In this document: in pieces, positions 30,240 to 38,026 of the stretch
How the letters are laid out: each line of letters starts with the position of its first letter
Position numbering within the stretch: position 1 is the first letter of the stretch
NCBI GenBank assembly: GCA_965279195.1
Contig: CBDIHP010000029.1
Location: 55,025 to 119,024, forward strand
DNA from: CBDIHP01 sp965279195
Lineage (GTDB): Bacteria > Planctomycetota > Planctomycetia > Isosphaerales > Isosphaeraceae
Direction of reading: 5' to 3'
Length of the DNA: 64,000 nt
Notes under the pieces: model-generated
What the model was told of the DNA's origin: nothing
Seen by the model: the letters and a program-made list of their open reading frames with translations, nothing else
The model's database searches: none
Made by a program: the position numbers and the translations under genes

Positions 30240-30737
30240 TCAGTATCGGGTCCGGGTGGCCCGGTCCATCTCGCGCTTGGCGTCTTGCTTCTTGATGGCC
30301 TCGCGTTTGTCGTGGGTCTTTCGGCCCTTGGCGATGCAGATCTCGACCTTGGCGATGCCCTTCTTGAAGTAGATCTGCAACGGGACCAGTGTCAGGCCAC
30401 GCTCGTTGGAGCGAGCGGAGAGCTTGACAATCTCGCTGCGGTGCAGGAGTAACTTGCGGGGTCGCTTGGGCTTGTGGTTCATCCGGTTGGCCTGGAGGTA
30501 CTCGGGAATGTCGCACCCGAGGAGCCAGACCTCGTTGTTGCTGACGTCGGCGTAGGCCTCTTCGAGGCTCGCCTTGCCGGTCCGAAGGCTCTTCACCTCG
30601 GTGCCCGTCAGGACGATTCCGGCCTCGACCTTCTCGATGAGGTCGTACTCGAAGCGGGCGCGGCGGTTCCGGGCGACGACGTTGACGTCGCCCTCGTCGG
30701 ATTTGCCCTTGCTCGAACCGCTCTTGGCCTTGGCCAT
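30240..30737 (-). CDS. smpB: SsrA-binding protein SmpB
   Basis: The product has 165 residues. The core starts VVARNRRARFEYDLIEKVEAGIVLTG, continues with TEVKSLRTGKASLEEAYADV and the IPEYLQANRMNHKPKRPRKLLLH block, and ends with the basic tail AIKKQDAKREMDRATR that enters the mRNA channel. All are standard SmpB features. The N-terminal ~18 residues are a lysine- and serine-rich extension. SmpB binds tmRNA and delivers it to stalled ribosomes. The gene lies just upstream of ssrA on the same strand and downstream of folK by 93 bp. Confidence 0.97.
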   Translation of the reverse strand: MAKAKSGSSKGKSDEGDVNVVARNRRARFEYDLIEKVEAGIVLTGTEVKSLRTGKASLEEAYADVSNNEVWLLGCDIPEYLQANRMNHKPKRPRKLLLHRSEIVKLSARSNERGLTLVPLQIYFKKGIAKVEICIAKGRKTHDKREAIKKQDAKREMDRATRTRY

Positions 30738-30830
30738 GCCACCCTCGCTTCATGTTGGCTGGATCGGGCGAATTCTAGGTGGCCCCAGGGAAGACTGGCA
30801 AGGGACGTCCGCATCGAATCTTCACGCGAC

Positions 30831-31577
30831 TCACGGCAGACGCGAACGGCAGGCCACGCCGATCTCATGCGCAATCGCCTGGGGTGTCTGATGTTCTGGC
30901 CAGAGGAGGGGATACAATGCCAGGCCTGGTTTTCGAACGACTAGATCGAGGACGACTCCGAGCTGGGGATTCTCGACGCGAGCCCGATTCGCTTCCCCCA
31001 GAGCGCGATCACAGATCACATTCACACCCGGCGGGATGGCCTGGGGAAGATGATCGGCGACAGATCTGGTGGTCAGTTCTGGACCGAGCAATCGAAGTAT
31101 CAAAGGCGAGCGGTCCAAGTCGTCCCGGAGTTGCTGGATCGTCTGACCCGTCATGGGGTCGATGAGGTTCGGGGCGATCTCGGCCAGTGGGGCCAGGACG
31201 AATCGCCTCCAGTTCATCCTCGGGTGGGGGAGCTGGAGCGTTCGAACGTCCCGGAATAGACCTTCGACGACGAGGATGTCGAGGTCCAGTGTTCGGGCGT
31301 CCCAGCGGACGTTTCGGCTTCGACCTGCGCTACGTTCGATTTCCACGAGCTGGAGGAGGAGTCGTTCGGGATCCTTCTCGAAGGCCAGCTCGACCTCCGC
31401 CGCCCCATTGAGGAACGGCGGCTGGCCGCTGGGACCGCCCATGGGGGCGGTCTCGTGCCAGGAGCTGACCGCCCGGATCGGGTAGCCATCCTCGGCGAGC
31501 TCGTCGAGGGCCATCCGGAGAAGGCCCTCGCGGTCGCCTAGGTTGCTTCCGAGGCTGATCCAGGCGGATTTTCCCAT
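30831..31577 (-). CDS. folK: HPPK (2-amino-4-hydroxy-6-hydroxymethyldihydropteridine pyrophosphokinase) with C-terminal extension
   Basis: The product transfers pyrophosphate from ATP to the pterin in folate synthesis. The N-terminal ~165 residues form a normal HPPK: WISLGSNLGDREGLLRMALD, FLNGAAEVELAFEKDPERLL, then RDARTLDLDILV-type signature here as RWDARTLDLDILVVEG, and LPHPRMNWRRFVLAPLAEIAP. About 80 more residues follow (LTTRSVADHLPQAIPPGVNV onward) that do not belong to HPPK. This tail has VICDRALGEANRARVENPQL and no motif I know; it could be a partner domain or a truncated kinase-like fusion. The gene lies between dapL and smpB on the minus strand. Confidence 0.9.
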   Translation of the reverse strand: MGKSAWISLGSNLGDREGLLRMALDELAEDGYPIRAVSSWHETAPMGGPSGQPPFLNGAAEVELAFEKDPERLLLQLVEIERSAGRSRNVRWDARTLDLDILVVEGLFRDVRTLQLPHPRMNWRRFVLAPLAEIAPNLIDPMTGQTIQQLRDDLDRSPLILRLLGPELTTRSVADHLPQAIPPGVNVICDRALGEANRARVENPQLGVVLDLVVRKPGLALYPLLWPEHQTPQAIAHEIGVACRSRLP

Positions 31578-31609
31578 GGAATGCGGACCGATCCCTTTGT
31601 GTTGAAAGG

Positions 31610-31636
31610 AGATTGGCCCGCAATAGCGGACCCTAC
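31610..31636. repeat. Copy of the 27-bp AGATTGG...GGACCCTAC repeat
   Basis: This stretch matches 46025-46051 in most positions, with differences at one base near the left and in the middle four. The inverse form occurs at 45983-46009. It lies between dapL and folK. See the paired copy near 46 kb. Confidence 0.5.
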
Positions 31637-31637
31637 C

Positions 31638-32810
31638 TCAGAGGGAAAGCTTCGCGATGCGGTCGACGGCTTCGAGCAGGCGGGGCGTGTCGACGGTCAG
31701 CGCGGCGCGGATGTAGCCGTCGGCGGTGCGGCCGAAGCCGAGACCTGGGGTGGTGACGACGCTGGCCTCGTCGAGGAGCTTGGAGCAGAGGTCGGACGAC
31801 GTGTAGCCCTTGGGGCAGGGGATCCAGACGTAGAACGTCGCCTCGGGGGTGGGGACGTCCCAGCCGGCCTTGCGGAGGGCGCCGACGAACGCATCCCGGC
31901 GTTCCTTGTAGAGGGCGCGGATCGGCGGGGTGATCTTGTCGTAGTGGTCGAGCGCGGTCTTCCCGGCGAACTGGATCGCGGTGAAGATGCCCGAGTCGGT
32001 GTTGGCCTTGAGCTGGCCGAGGGCGGCGATCAGGGGGGCGCCCCCGATCGCGAAGCCGACACGCCAGCCGGTCATGTTGAAGGTCTTCGAGAGGCTGTGG
32101 AACTCGACCACGTGATCCTTCGCGCCGGGGATCTCCAGGGCGCTCGGGGGCGGGGTCTCGTAGTACATCTCGTTGTAGGCGACGTCGTTGGCGATCACCA
32201 GATTGTGCGTATTCGCCAGGTCGACGACCTTCTGGTAGAAGGCCAGGTCGGCCATCCCGCCGGTCGGGTTGTTCGGGTAGTTCAGGAACAACAGCCGGGC
32301 GCGGGTGTAGACGTCGTGGGGGATCGAGTCGAGGTCGGGCTTGAAGCCGAGGCCCGGTTCGAGGGGCATCGTGTAGACGTCGGCCCCGGCGAACATGCTG
32401 CTGGACCGATAGACGGGGTAGCAGGGGTCGGGGACGAGGCTGATGTCGCCGGGGTTGACCACGGCCAGCGGGAAGTGGGCCAGGCCTTCCTTCGATCCGA
32501 TCAGCGGCAGGATCTCGGTATTCGGGTCGAGGTCGATCCCGTAGCGCTTCTTGCAGAAGGCGGCGATGCTCTGGCGGAGTTCCGGCGCGCCCTGGTCGAG
32601 GGCATACTGGTGGAACGCGGGGTTCTCGACGTGCTTCTGGAGGCTCTCGATGATCGGCTTCGGTGTCGGCTTGTCGGGGTCGCCCACGCCCAGGTTGATG
32701 ACGTCCCGGCCGGCGGCGATGGCCGCCTTCTTCTTCTTGTCGATCTCCGCGAACAGGTACGGCGGCAGCTTCTGGAGTCGCTCGGACTTGACGAAGGGCG
32801 TGGTCGACAT
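31638..32810 (-). CDS. dapL: LL-diaminopimelate aminotransferase
   Basis: The product has 390 residues and is a PLP-dependent class I aminotransferase. It converts tetrahydrodipicolinate to LL-diaminopimelate in lysine and peptidoglycan synthesis, the DapL shortcut used by many planctomycetes. It shows INLGVGDPDKPTPKPI, ILPLIGSKEGLAHFPLAVVN, the FLNYPNNPTGGMA segment, SLSKTFNMTGWRVGFAIGG with the PLP lysine, and R-x-x-x-D at the end. The ATG at 32810 gives the family start (TPFVKSERLQKLPPYLFAEI); the open frame upstream has no similarity. SD context is weak. Next on the strand come folK, smpB and ssrA. Confidence 0.93.
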   Translation of the reverse strand: MSTTPFVKSERLQKLPPYLFAEIDKKKKAAIAAGRDVINLGVGDPDKPTPKPIIESLQKHVENPAFHQYALDQGAPELRQSIAAFCKKRYGIDLDPNTEILPLIGSKEGLAHFPLAVVNPGDISLVPDPCYPVYRSSSMFAGADVYTMPLEPGLGFKPDLDSIPHDVYTRARLLFLNYPNNPTGGMADLAFYQKVVDLANTHNLVIANDVAYNEMYYETPPPSALEIPGAKDHVVEFHSLSKTFNMTGWRVGFAIGGAPLIAALGQLKANTDSGIFTAIQFAGKTALDHYDKITPPIRALYKERRDAFVGALRKAGWDVPTPEATFYVWIPCPKGYTSSDLCSKLLDEASVVTTPGLGFGRTADGYIRAALTVDTPRLLEAVDRIAKLSL

Positions 32811-33336
32811 CGTGGCGAAGATCCTGCTCAAGAACGGAAAAGGACCAATCGAAATCCGATCCAAACCGACCCGGGGCCAGCCTCGACCCTCCGTGGCGAG
32901 TTCTACCACCCGCGCGAACAGGCCAGGATACCCAAGAGAATCGGAAGTGAACAGGATCGACTGCAACGCCGGAGGCGACACTCCATCGGCTTCATCCTTT
33001 CTGATCGCTGCAATCGCTCTGCGCGGGGCACTCTCCGGCGTTAGTCGAGGGCCTTCCAGGCGCTGGGCGAGGGGCTCCCGACCCTGCCCTCGCGTGGCCG
33101 ATTGGACCGCAAAACCGGGTCTCCCGACCCATCCTCGCGAACCTTCCCGGGTTTTGGACGAACTGACGTTACGTTCGCTTTCGGAAAGCGGTCTGGAGAC
33201 CGCGGGTTTGTGTTACGAATCGCAAACATAGGGGCGGGGTCGAGAGTCCCGCGCCCAGCGCTTCGACGGTTCTCGCCCGCTTGCTGAGGCGAGGGCCGTC
33301 CAGGAGCGAATCCTTCCGGCACCCGGGGTTGACGCA
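32811..33336. other. Intergenic region with inverted-repeat element
   Basis: 526 bp between the divergent dapL and PNPOx-like genes. The left 200 bp hold nothing recognisable beyond the dapL upstream region. The rest is mostly the inverted-repeat element at 33059-33265. The frames open here are not gene-like. Confidence 0.5.
33059..33265. repeat. MITE-like inverted-repeat element, family A
   Basis: The ends are inverted copies: 33059-33091 reads GGCGCTGGGCGAGGGGCTCC..., and 33231-33265 reads GGGGCGGGGTCGAGAGTCCC..., which is its approximate reverse complement. The middle contains further short inverted repeats (GGTCTGGAGACC at 33190). The same end motif occurs at 57436-57603 and 59631-59820. 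Confidence 0.6.
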
Positions 33337-33888
33337 ATGGGCAAGGTCCAGGACGAGCTGACGGACGACATCATCGAGTTCATCGGCCGGCAGAAGATGT
33401 TCTGCGTGGCGACGGCCCCGACGGAGCTGGAGGGCCACCTGAACCTCTCGCCCAAGGGGCTCGACTCGTTCCGGATCCTCGGGCCGAATCGCGTCGCGTA
33501 CCTGGACCTCACCGGGAGCGGCATCGAGACGGTCGCCCACCTCAGGCAGAACGGCCGGATCACGCTGATGTTCTGCTCCTACGAGGGCAAGCCGCTGATC
33601 GTCCGGCTGTACGGGACGGGGTCGGTCGTGGAGCCGGGGAGCGAGGAATGGGGCGAACTGGCGCCGCTGTTCCCGGAGTATCCCGGGATGCGGACGATCA
33701 TCGTCGTCGACGTCACGCGGGTCTCGGGGACTTGTGGCTACTCGGTCCCGCTCTACGAGTACAAGGGGGAGCGGTCGCAGCTCCTCGACTGGGCCGAGAA
33801 GCAGGGCGAGGGGCGCATGGAAGAGTACAAGGCGAAGAACAACGCGTTGAGCATCGACGGCATCCCCGGGCTGGCGGTGAAGGGCTGA
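33337..33888 (+). CDS. Pyridoxamine-5'-phosphate-oxidase-like flavin-binding protein
   Basis: The product has 183 residues with the split-barrel fold of the PNPOx superfamily: DDIIEFIGRQKMFCVATAPT, then HLNLSPKGLDSFRILGPN and RVAYLDLTGSGIETVAHLRQ, then GRITLMFCSYEGKPLIVRLYG. The TGSGIETVAHL and NGRITLMFC parts match the FMN-binding pattern of this family. It is probably a general flavin or F420-type reductase/oxidase rather than PdxH itself, as the PdxH C-terminal motif is missing. It is the first gene of its transcript after the repeat-rich gap. Confidence 0.85.
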   Translation: MGKVQDELTDDIIEFIGRQKMFCVATAPTELEGHLNLSPKGLDSFRILGPNRVAYLDLTGSGIETVAHLRQNGRITLMFCSYEGKPLIVRLYGTGSVVEPGSEEWGELAPLFPEYPGMRTIIVVDVTRVSGTCGYSVPLYEYKGERSQLLDWAEKQGEGRMEEYKAKNNALSIDGIPGLAVKG

Positions 33889-34041
33889 TCGCACTCCGGC
33901 CGCGCCGGACGCTGGCAACTCGGCCCGAATCCTGCTAGGAATAGGGCTTCGCGCCGAGGATGCCCCGGCGCGCGGCCGGTCCCGGCTGCGCGTGTGCCAA
34001 ACGAACCCATTCCGGGGCCAGCGCGGGACGGGGATTGAGCG

Positions 34042-34956
34042 ATGTCAGACGCGGCGACGCCCGGCAAGACGCGGATCGGCTGGATCGGGACGGGGGTCAT
34101 GGGCACCTCCATGTGCGGGCACCTGATCGCGGCCGGGTTCCCGGCCACGGTCTACAACCGCACCCCGTCCAAGCTCGCACCCCTGATCGAGAAGGGGGCC
34201 GTCGCGGCGAAGTCGCCCAGGGAAGTCGCCGAGGCGTCCGACGTCATCTTCACCATCGTGGGCTACCCGCGCGACGTCCGCGAGGTCACCCTCGGCGACG
34301 ACGGCACCCTGGCGGGGGCGAAGAAAGGCGCGATTCTGGTCGACATGACGACCAGCGAGCCCAACCTTGCCAAGGAGATCTACGACGCCGCGAAGGACAA
34401 GGGCGTCGAGTCGGTGGACGCCCCCGTCTCCGGCGGCGACATCGGCGCCAAGGAGGCCCGGCTGTCGATCATGATCGGCGGCGACGCGGCCCCGGTGGCC
34501 TTCCTCCAGCCGCTGTTCCAGGCGATGGGCAAGACGATCGTCCACCAGGGGGGCCCGGGCGCGGGCCAGCACACCAAGACGGTCAACCAGATCCTCATCT
34601 CCACGAACATGATCGGTGTCTGCGAGGCGCTGCTCTACGCCCAGAAGGCCGGCCTCGACCCCACGACCGTCCTCCTGAGCGTCGGCAGCGGCGCGGCCGG
34701 CTCGTGGAGCCTGAACAACCTCGGCCCACGGATGATCGCCGGCAACTTCGAGCCCGGGTTCTTCGTCGAGCACTTCCTCAAGGATATGGGCATTGCCCTG
34801 GCCGAGTCCCGCCGCATGGGCCTGGCCCTCCCCGGCCTGGCCCTCGCCGAGCAGCTCTATCGCGCCGTCGAGGCCCAGGGTTACGGCCGCAAGGGGACTC
34901 ATGCCCTGCTGCTGGCGCTCGCCAGCCTCTCGAAGGTCGATTGGCAGACGAAGTAA
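34042..34956 (+). CDS. 3-hydroxyisobutyrate-dehydrogenase-family oxidoreductase
   Basis: The product has 304 residues. It has the dinucleotide site IGWIGTGVMGTSMCGHLIAA, then IVGYPRDVREVTLG, the substrate-binding DAPVSGGDIGAKEARLSIMI and the catalytic-lysine region HTKTVNQILISTNMIGVCEAL. This is the beta-hydroxyacid dehydrogenase family (MmsB, GarR and related), which oxidises 3-hydroxyacids such as 3-hydroxyisobutyrate or reduces tartronate semialdehyde. The substrate cannot be fixed from sequence alone. Its neighbours (PNPOx-like, moaA) give no pathway hint. Confidence 0.9.
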   Translation: MSDAATPGKTRIGWIGTGVMGTSMCGHLIAAGFPATVYNRTPSKLAPLIEKGAVAAKSPREVAEASDVIFTIVGYPRDVREVTLGDDGTLAGAKKGAILVDMTTSEPNLAKEIYDAAKDKGVESVDAPVSGGDIGAKEARLSIMIGGDAAPVAFLQPLFQAMGKTIVHQGGPGAGQHTKTVNQILISTNMIGVCEALLYAQKAGLDPTTVLLSVGSGAAGSWSLNNLGPRMIAGNFEPGFFVEHFLKDMGIALAESRRMGLALPGLALAEQLYRAVEAQGYGRKGTHALLLALASLSKVDWQTK

Positions 34957-35152
34957 ATCCCGCCGCACTCCGTCCCCCCCGGAGTGCGGAAGCTGGCTTC
35001 CGCTTTGTTCTCGCGGAGCAGCCGCACTCCGGGCGATCCCCGATGCAGACGCTCGGTCCCCCACTCCGGGCGGTGGGGTATCCTTTTGTGTTGACGGGTG
35101 TACAATCGAAGGGTCGTTGCGAGGAATTCGTCCGTCGGGAAGACCCACGCCC

Positions 35153-36160
35153 ATGTCGACGCCCCCGCTCCCGGATCGCCTGGTCGACTCGTTCGGACGC
35201 CGGCACAACAACCTGCGGATCAGCGTCACAGACCGCTGCAACATCCGCTGCGTCTATTGCATGCCCGAGTCGGTGACGTTCCTCCCGAGGCAGGATCTCC
35301 TGTCTTACGAGGAGATCGCCCGCGTCGCCCGCGTCGGGGCGGGGCTGGGGATCGACAAGATCCGGCTGACCGGCGGCGAGCCCCTGGTCAGGCGAGACCT
35401 GCCGCGATTGATCGAGCAGCTCGTGGCCATCCCCGGCATCAAGGACGTCGGCCTGACCACCAACGGCATCCTTCTGGCCCCCGTGGCGAAGGATCTCTGG
35501 GACGCGGGGCTGCGACGGATCAACGTCAGCCTCGACACGATGGACCCCGCGCGGTTCGTCGAACTCACCCGCCGCGAGGGCTTCGAGCAGGTAATCGAGG
35601 GGATCCTGGCCGCCAAGGCGGCTGGGTTCGACCCGGTGAAGATCAACGCCGTGGCCATCAAAGGTATGACCGAGTCCGACGTCGTGCCACTTGGCAAGTT
35701 CGCCCGCGAACACGGGCTGGAGCTTCGATTTATCGAGTACATGCCGCTCGACGCCGGGAATCTCTGGGAGCGCGACAAGGTCCTGTACGCGGCCGAGATC
35801 CTGGAGATGCTCGGGCGGGAGATCGGCGAGTTAGTCCCTTCTGCGAATCAGGATCCGAAGGCCCCTGCACAAGACTATGAATACCTGGACGGCGGCGGGC
35901 GGGTCGGACTCATCGCCTCGGTGAGCCGGCCGTTCTGCATGAGCTGCAACCGTGTCAGGCTGACGGCCGACGGGAAGCTACGCCATTGTCTGTTCGCCCT
36001 GGAGGAGACAGACATGCGGACGTTGATCCGAGGCGGGGCGGACGATGAAACGCTCGCTCGGGCCCTCGTCGCGACCGTCGAGAGCAAGTGGGAAGGTCAC
36101 GAGATCAACACGGCGCGATTCATCAAGCCGGAACGATTGATGCATTCGATAGGCGGTTGA
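35153..36160 (+). CDS. moaA: GTP 3',8-cyclase (molybdenum cofactor synthesis)
   Basis: The product has 335 residues and is a radical SAM enzyme that converts GTP to 3',8-cH2GTP in molybdopterin synthesis. It has the N-terminal cluster site CNIRCVYC, TGGEPLVRRDL, the C-terminal cluster cysteines in FCMSCNRVRLTADGKLRHCLF, and the terminal Gly-Gly required for activity (SIGG at the end). The start at 35153 gives the usual RLVDSFGRRHNNLRISVTDR opening. No other moa genes are in the window. Confidence 0.96.
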   Translation: MSTPPLPDRLVDSFGRRHNNLRISVTDRCNIRCVYCMPESVTFLPRQDLLSYEEIARVARVGAGLGIDKIRLTGGEPLVRRDLPRLIEQLVAIPGIKDVGLTTNGILLAPVAKDLWDAGLRRINVSLDTMDPARFVELTRREGFEQVIEGILAAKAAGFDPVKINAVAIKGMTESDVVPLGKFAREHGLELRFIEYMPLDAGNLWERDKVLYAAEILEMLGREIGELVPSANQDPKAPAQDYEYLDGGGRVGLIASVSRPFCMSCNRVRLTADGKLRHCLFALEETDMRTLIRGGADDETLARALVATVESKWEGHEINTARFIKPERLMHSIGG

Positions 36161-36319
36161 TGCGACGTTAGGTAGGGTGTGGTGCCGCGCGGCCCGCAGG
36201 GACGCGTCCACCGCACGCACATTGGGCTCCGTCGCGAATCGATCATCCGCCGCCGTCGGTGCGGTGGTCGCGGACGTCCCGTCCGCGATTCACCTCACCC
36301 TGCAGGTTACGTTCCGGCT

Positions 36320-36643
36320 TCACGACGATCCCCAGGCGACTTCGCGTTCGGGCACTTTCACCTCGATCCCCGCGCGGGCAAGCCAGGCGTCGCGGAGGGC
36401 GATGACGGTGACCAGGAACGAGCCGACGGCGGCGCCGAAGAAGAGGCCGGAAACGACACCGAGGCCGAGGCCGAACTCGGTCGGGTCGGGAGGGGCGGCA
36501 GCCTGGGGCGGGACGCTCTGGTGGATCCAGATCACGAACGACGGCGCGAACCGTCCGATCGCCGAACCTACGGCCCCTCCGGCGAGGCCGCCCGCGAAGG
36601 TCGTGCCCATGACGGATGTGATCGCCTGGGTCAATCGCATCAT
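36320..36643 (-). CDS. Small two-helix membrane protein
   Basis: The product has 107 residues and two membrane segments rich in glycine: VMGTTFAGGLAGGAVGSAIG and LGLGVVSGLFFGAAVGSFLV. Its ATG overlaps the stop of the upstream enolase-superfamily gene (36640-36643), so it is translationally coupled to it. No family is recognised. The glycine-zipper look suggests membrane packing. A functional link with the enzyme is not obvious. Confidence 0.65.
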   Translation of the reverse strand: MMRLTQAITSVMGTTFAGGLAGGAVGSAIGRFAPSFVIWIHQSVPPQAAAPPDPTEFGLGLGVVSGLFFGAAVGSFLVTVIALRDAWLARAGIEVKVPEREVAWGSS

Positions 36644-37800
36644 CGCTGATCCCTCAAAATATCACGCTTGTGGAACTCCTCGCGGCGGACCTGATAGCGG
36701 CTGAGCTTGTTGAAATCGACCTGATATCCCAGGCCCGGGCGCCGGGGGATCGCGAGGATGCCCGGGGCGGATAGGTCGATCAGGGGCGAGGAGTAGTCGT
36801 CGACGAACCAGCGGGCACTGGGCTCGACGTCGGTCGGATAGCGGCAGTTGGGCAGGGCGGCCATGTGGATCCCGGCGGCCTGGCCGATACCGAGCTCGGG
36901 CATGCACCCGATCCAGCAGGCCACCCCTCGCTCCGCGCAGGCGTTATGGATGGCCAGGCCGGGCCCGAACCCGCCCACGCGCTGGAGCTTGATGTTCACG
37001 ATCTTGCAGGCACCCGCCTCGATCGCCCGGATCGTGGTCTCCAGGGTCTCGGCCGATTCGTCGATGCAGACCGGGGTCTCTACCTGGGCCTGGAGCTGCG
37101 CCAGGCCGTCGATGTCGCGGGCCCCGAACGGCTGCTCGAACATCATGAGCTCATATTCGTCCAGCTGCTTGAATACGTCCAGGTCGGCGATCGAGTAGGC
37201 GGCGTTGGCGTCCACCATCAGGTCGATGGGGCCGAAGTGCTCGCGGACGGACTTGACCAGATCGACATCCTGTCCCGGGGCGATCTTGATCTTGACCCGC
37301 TTGTATCCCTCGGCCAGGTGCGACTCGATCGTGCGGAGGAGTTCCACCACGTTGGGGTAGAGCCCCACCGCCAGGCCCGACTCCACACCCCGGGCCGCCA
37401 CGCCGTCGGGCACGCCGAGGAGTTCGGCGATGCTGGATTTTCGCGATTGACCGAGCGCATCCCAGAGAGCCGTCTCGACGCCCGCCACGGCGAACCGGCT
37501 CCCCTGCCAGCGTGAGGCCAGGTTGAGGATGTCCTCGACCGAGTCGAACGACTGCCCGAGCGCGTCGGGGACGATGTGCCGGGTCAGGTCCTCCCAGCAT
37601 CCCTCGGGGGTGTCCGAGGAGTATCCGAACCCCGCCGCCATCGGCGAACATTCGCCCAGGCCGATCGGCCCGTGTTCGCCGCAGAGGACCTGCACGAGGA
37701 TCCCGTCCTTCACCGTTACCTGACCGCCGGAGATCCGGAATGGCTCCTTGAGAGGGATCTGCACGTGGGTCAGGGCGATCTGGTCGATGGTCATGGCCAT
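36640..37800 (-). CDS. Enolase-superfamily enzyme (o-succinylbenzoate synthase / N-acylamino acid racemase type)
   Basis: The product has 386 residues. It has the capping domain (IPLKEPFRISGGQVTVKDG and GLGECSPMAA) and the barrel with catalytic lysines in KRVKIKIAPG (K-x-K), metal ligands at VDANAAYS (Asp), FEQPFG (Glu) and CIDESAET (Asp), and the second-lysine region KIVNIKLQRVGG. This set matches MenC-type OSBS and its racemase relatives, which cannot be told apart by sequence alone. No other menaquinone genes are near. The ATG at 37800 is followed by a second ATG two codons later (MAM). Confidence 0.85.
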   Translation of the reverse strand: MAMTIDQIALTHVQIPLKEPFRISGGQVTVKDGILVQVLCGEHGPIGLGECSPMAAGFGYSSDTPEGCWEDLTRHIVPDALGQSFDSVEDILNLASRWQGSRFAVAGVETALWDALGQSRKSSIAELLGVPDGVAARGVESGLAVGLYPNVVELLRTIESHLAEGYKRVKIKIAPGQDVDLVKSVREHFGPIDLMVDANAAYSIADLDVFKQLDEYELMMFEQPFGARDIDGLAQLQAQVETPVCIDESAETLETTIRAIEAGACKIVNIKLQRVGGFGPGLAIHNACAERGVACWIGCMPELGIGQAAGIHMAALPNCRYPTDVEPSARWFVDDYSSPLIDLSAPGILAIPRRPGLGYQVDFNKLSRYQVRREEFHKRDILRDQR

Positions 37801-38026
37801 GGCGGATCCTCCGAGTTAACGGGCTCCCACTTGCATCCTATCAGAGACGGACGGCGCCGAATGCGGGATGCCCTATGGTAGGCGTAGCGGATCGCGAGGC
37901 GATCCCAGCCCGACCAATCCGGATCCACCTCGTCGCGCAATCGTTCGATGTGATAGAGTTGTTTTGTTCTTCCTATTCTTCCCAGATTCGCGGCCCTCTC
38001 GCGTCGATGCGGATCGAGAGGGGGGA

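Noticed and set aside
31581..33044. Plus-strand open frame of ~487 codons opposite dapL
   Set aside because: Low-complexity Val/Asp/Gly/Arg-rich product in the reverse phase of dapL; no motif.
35078..35106. TACAAT before moaA as a promoter
   Set aside because: TACAAT at 35101-35106 has no acceptable -35 hexamer at 16-18 bp; the TTGACG nearby is only four bases upstream of it.
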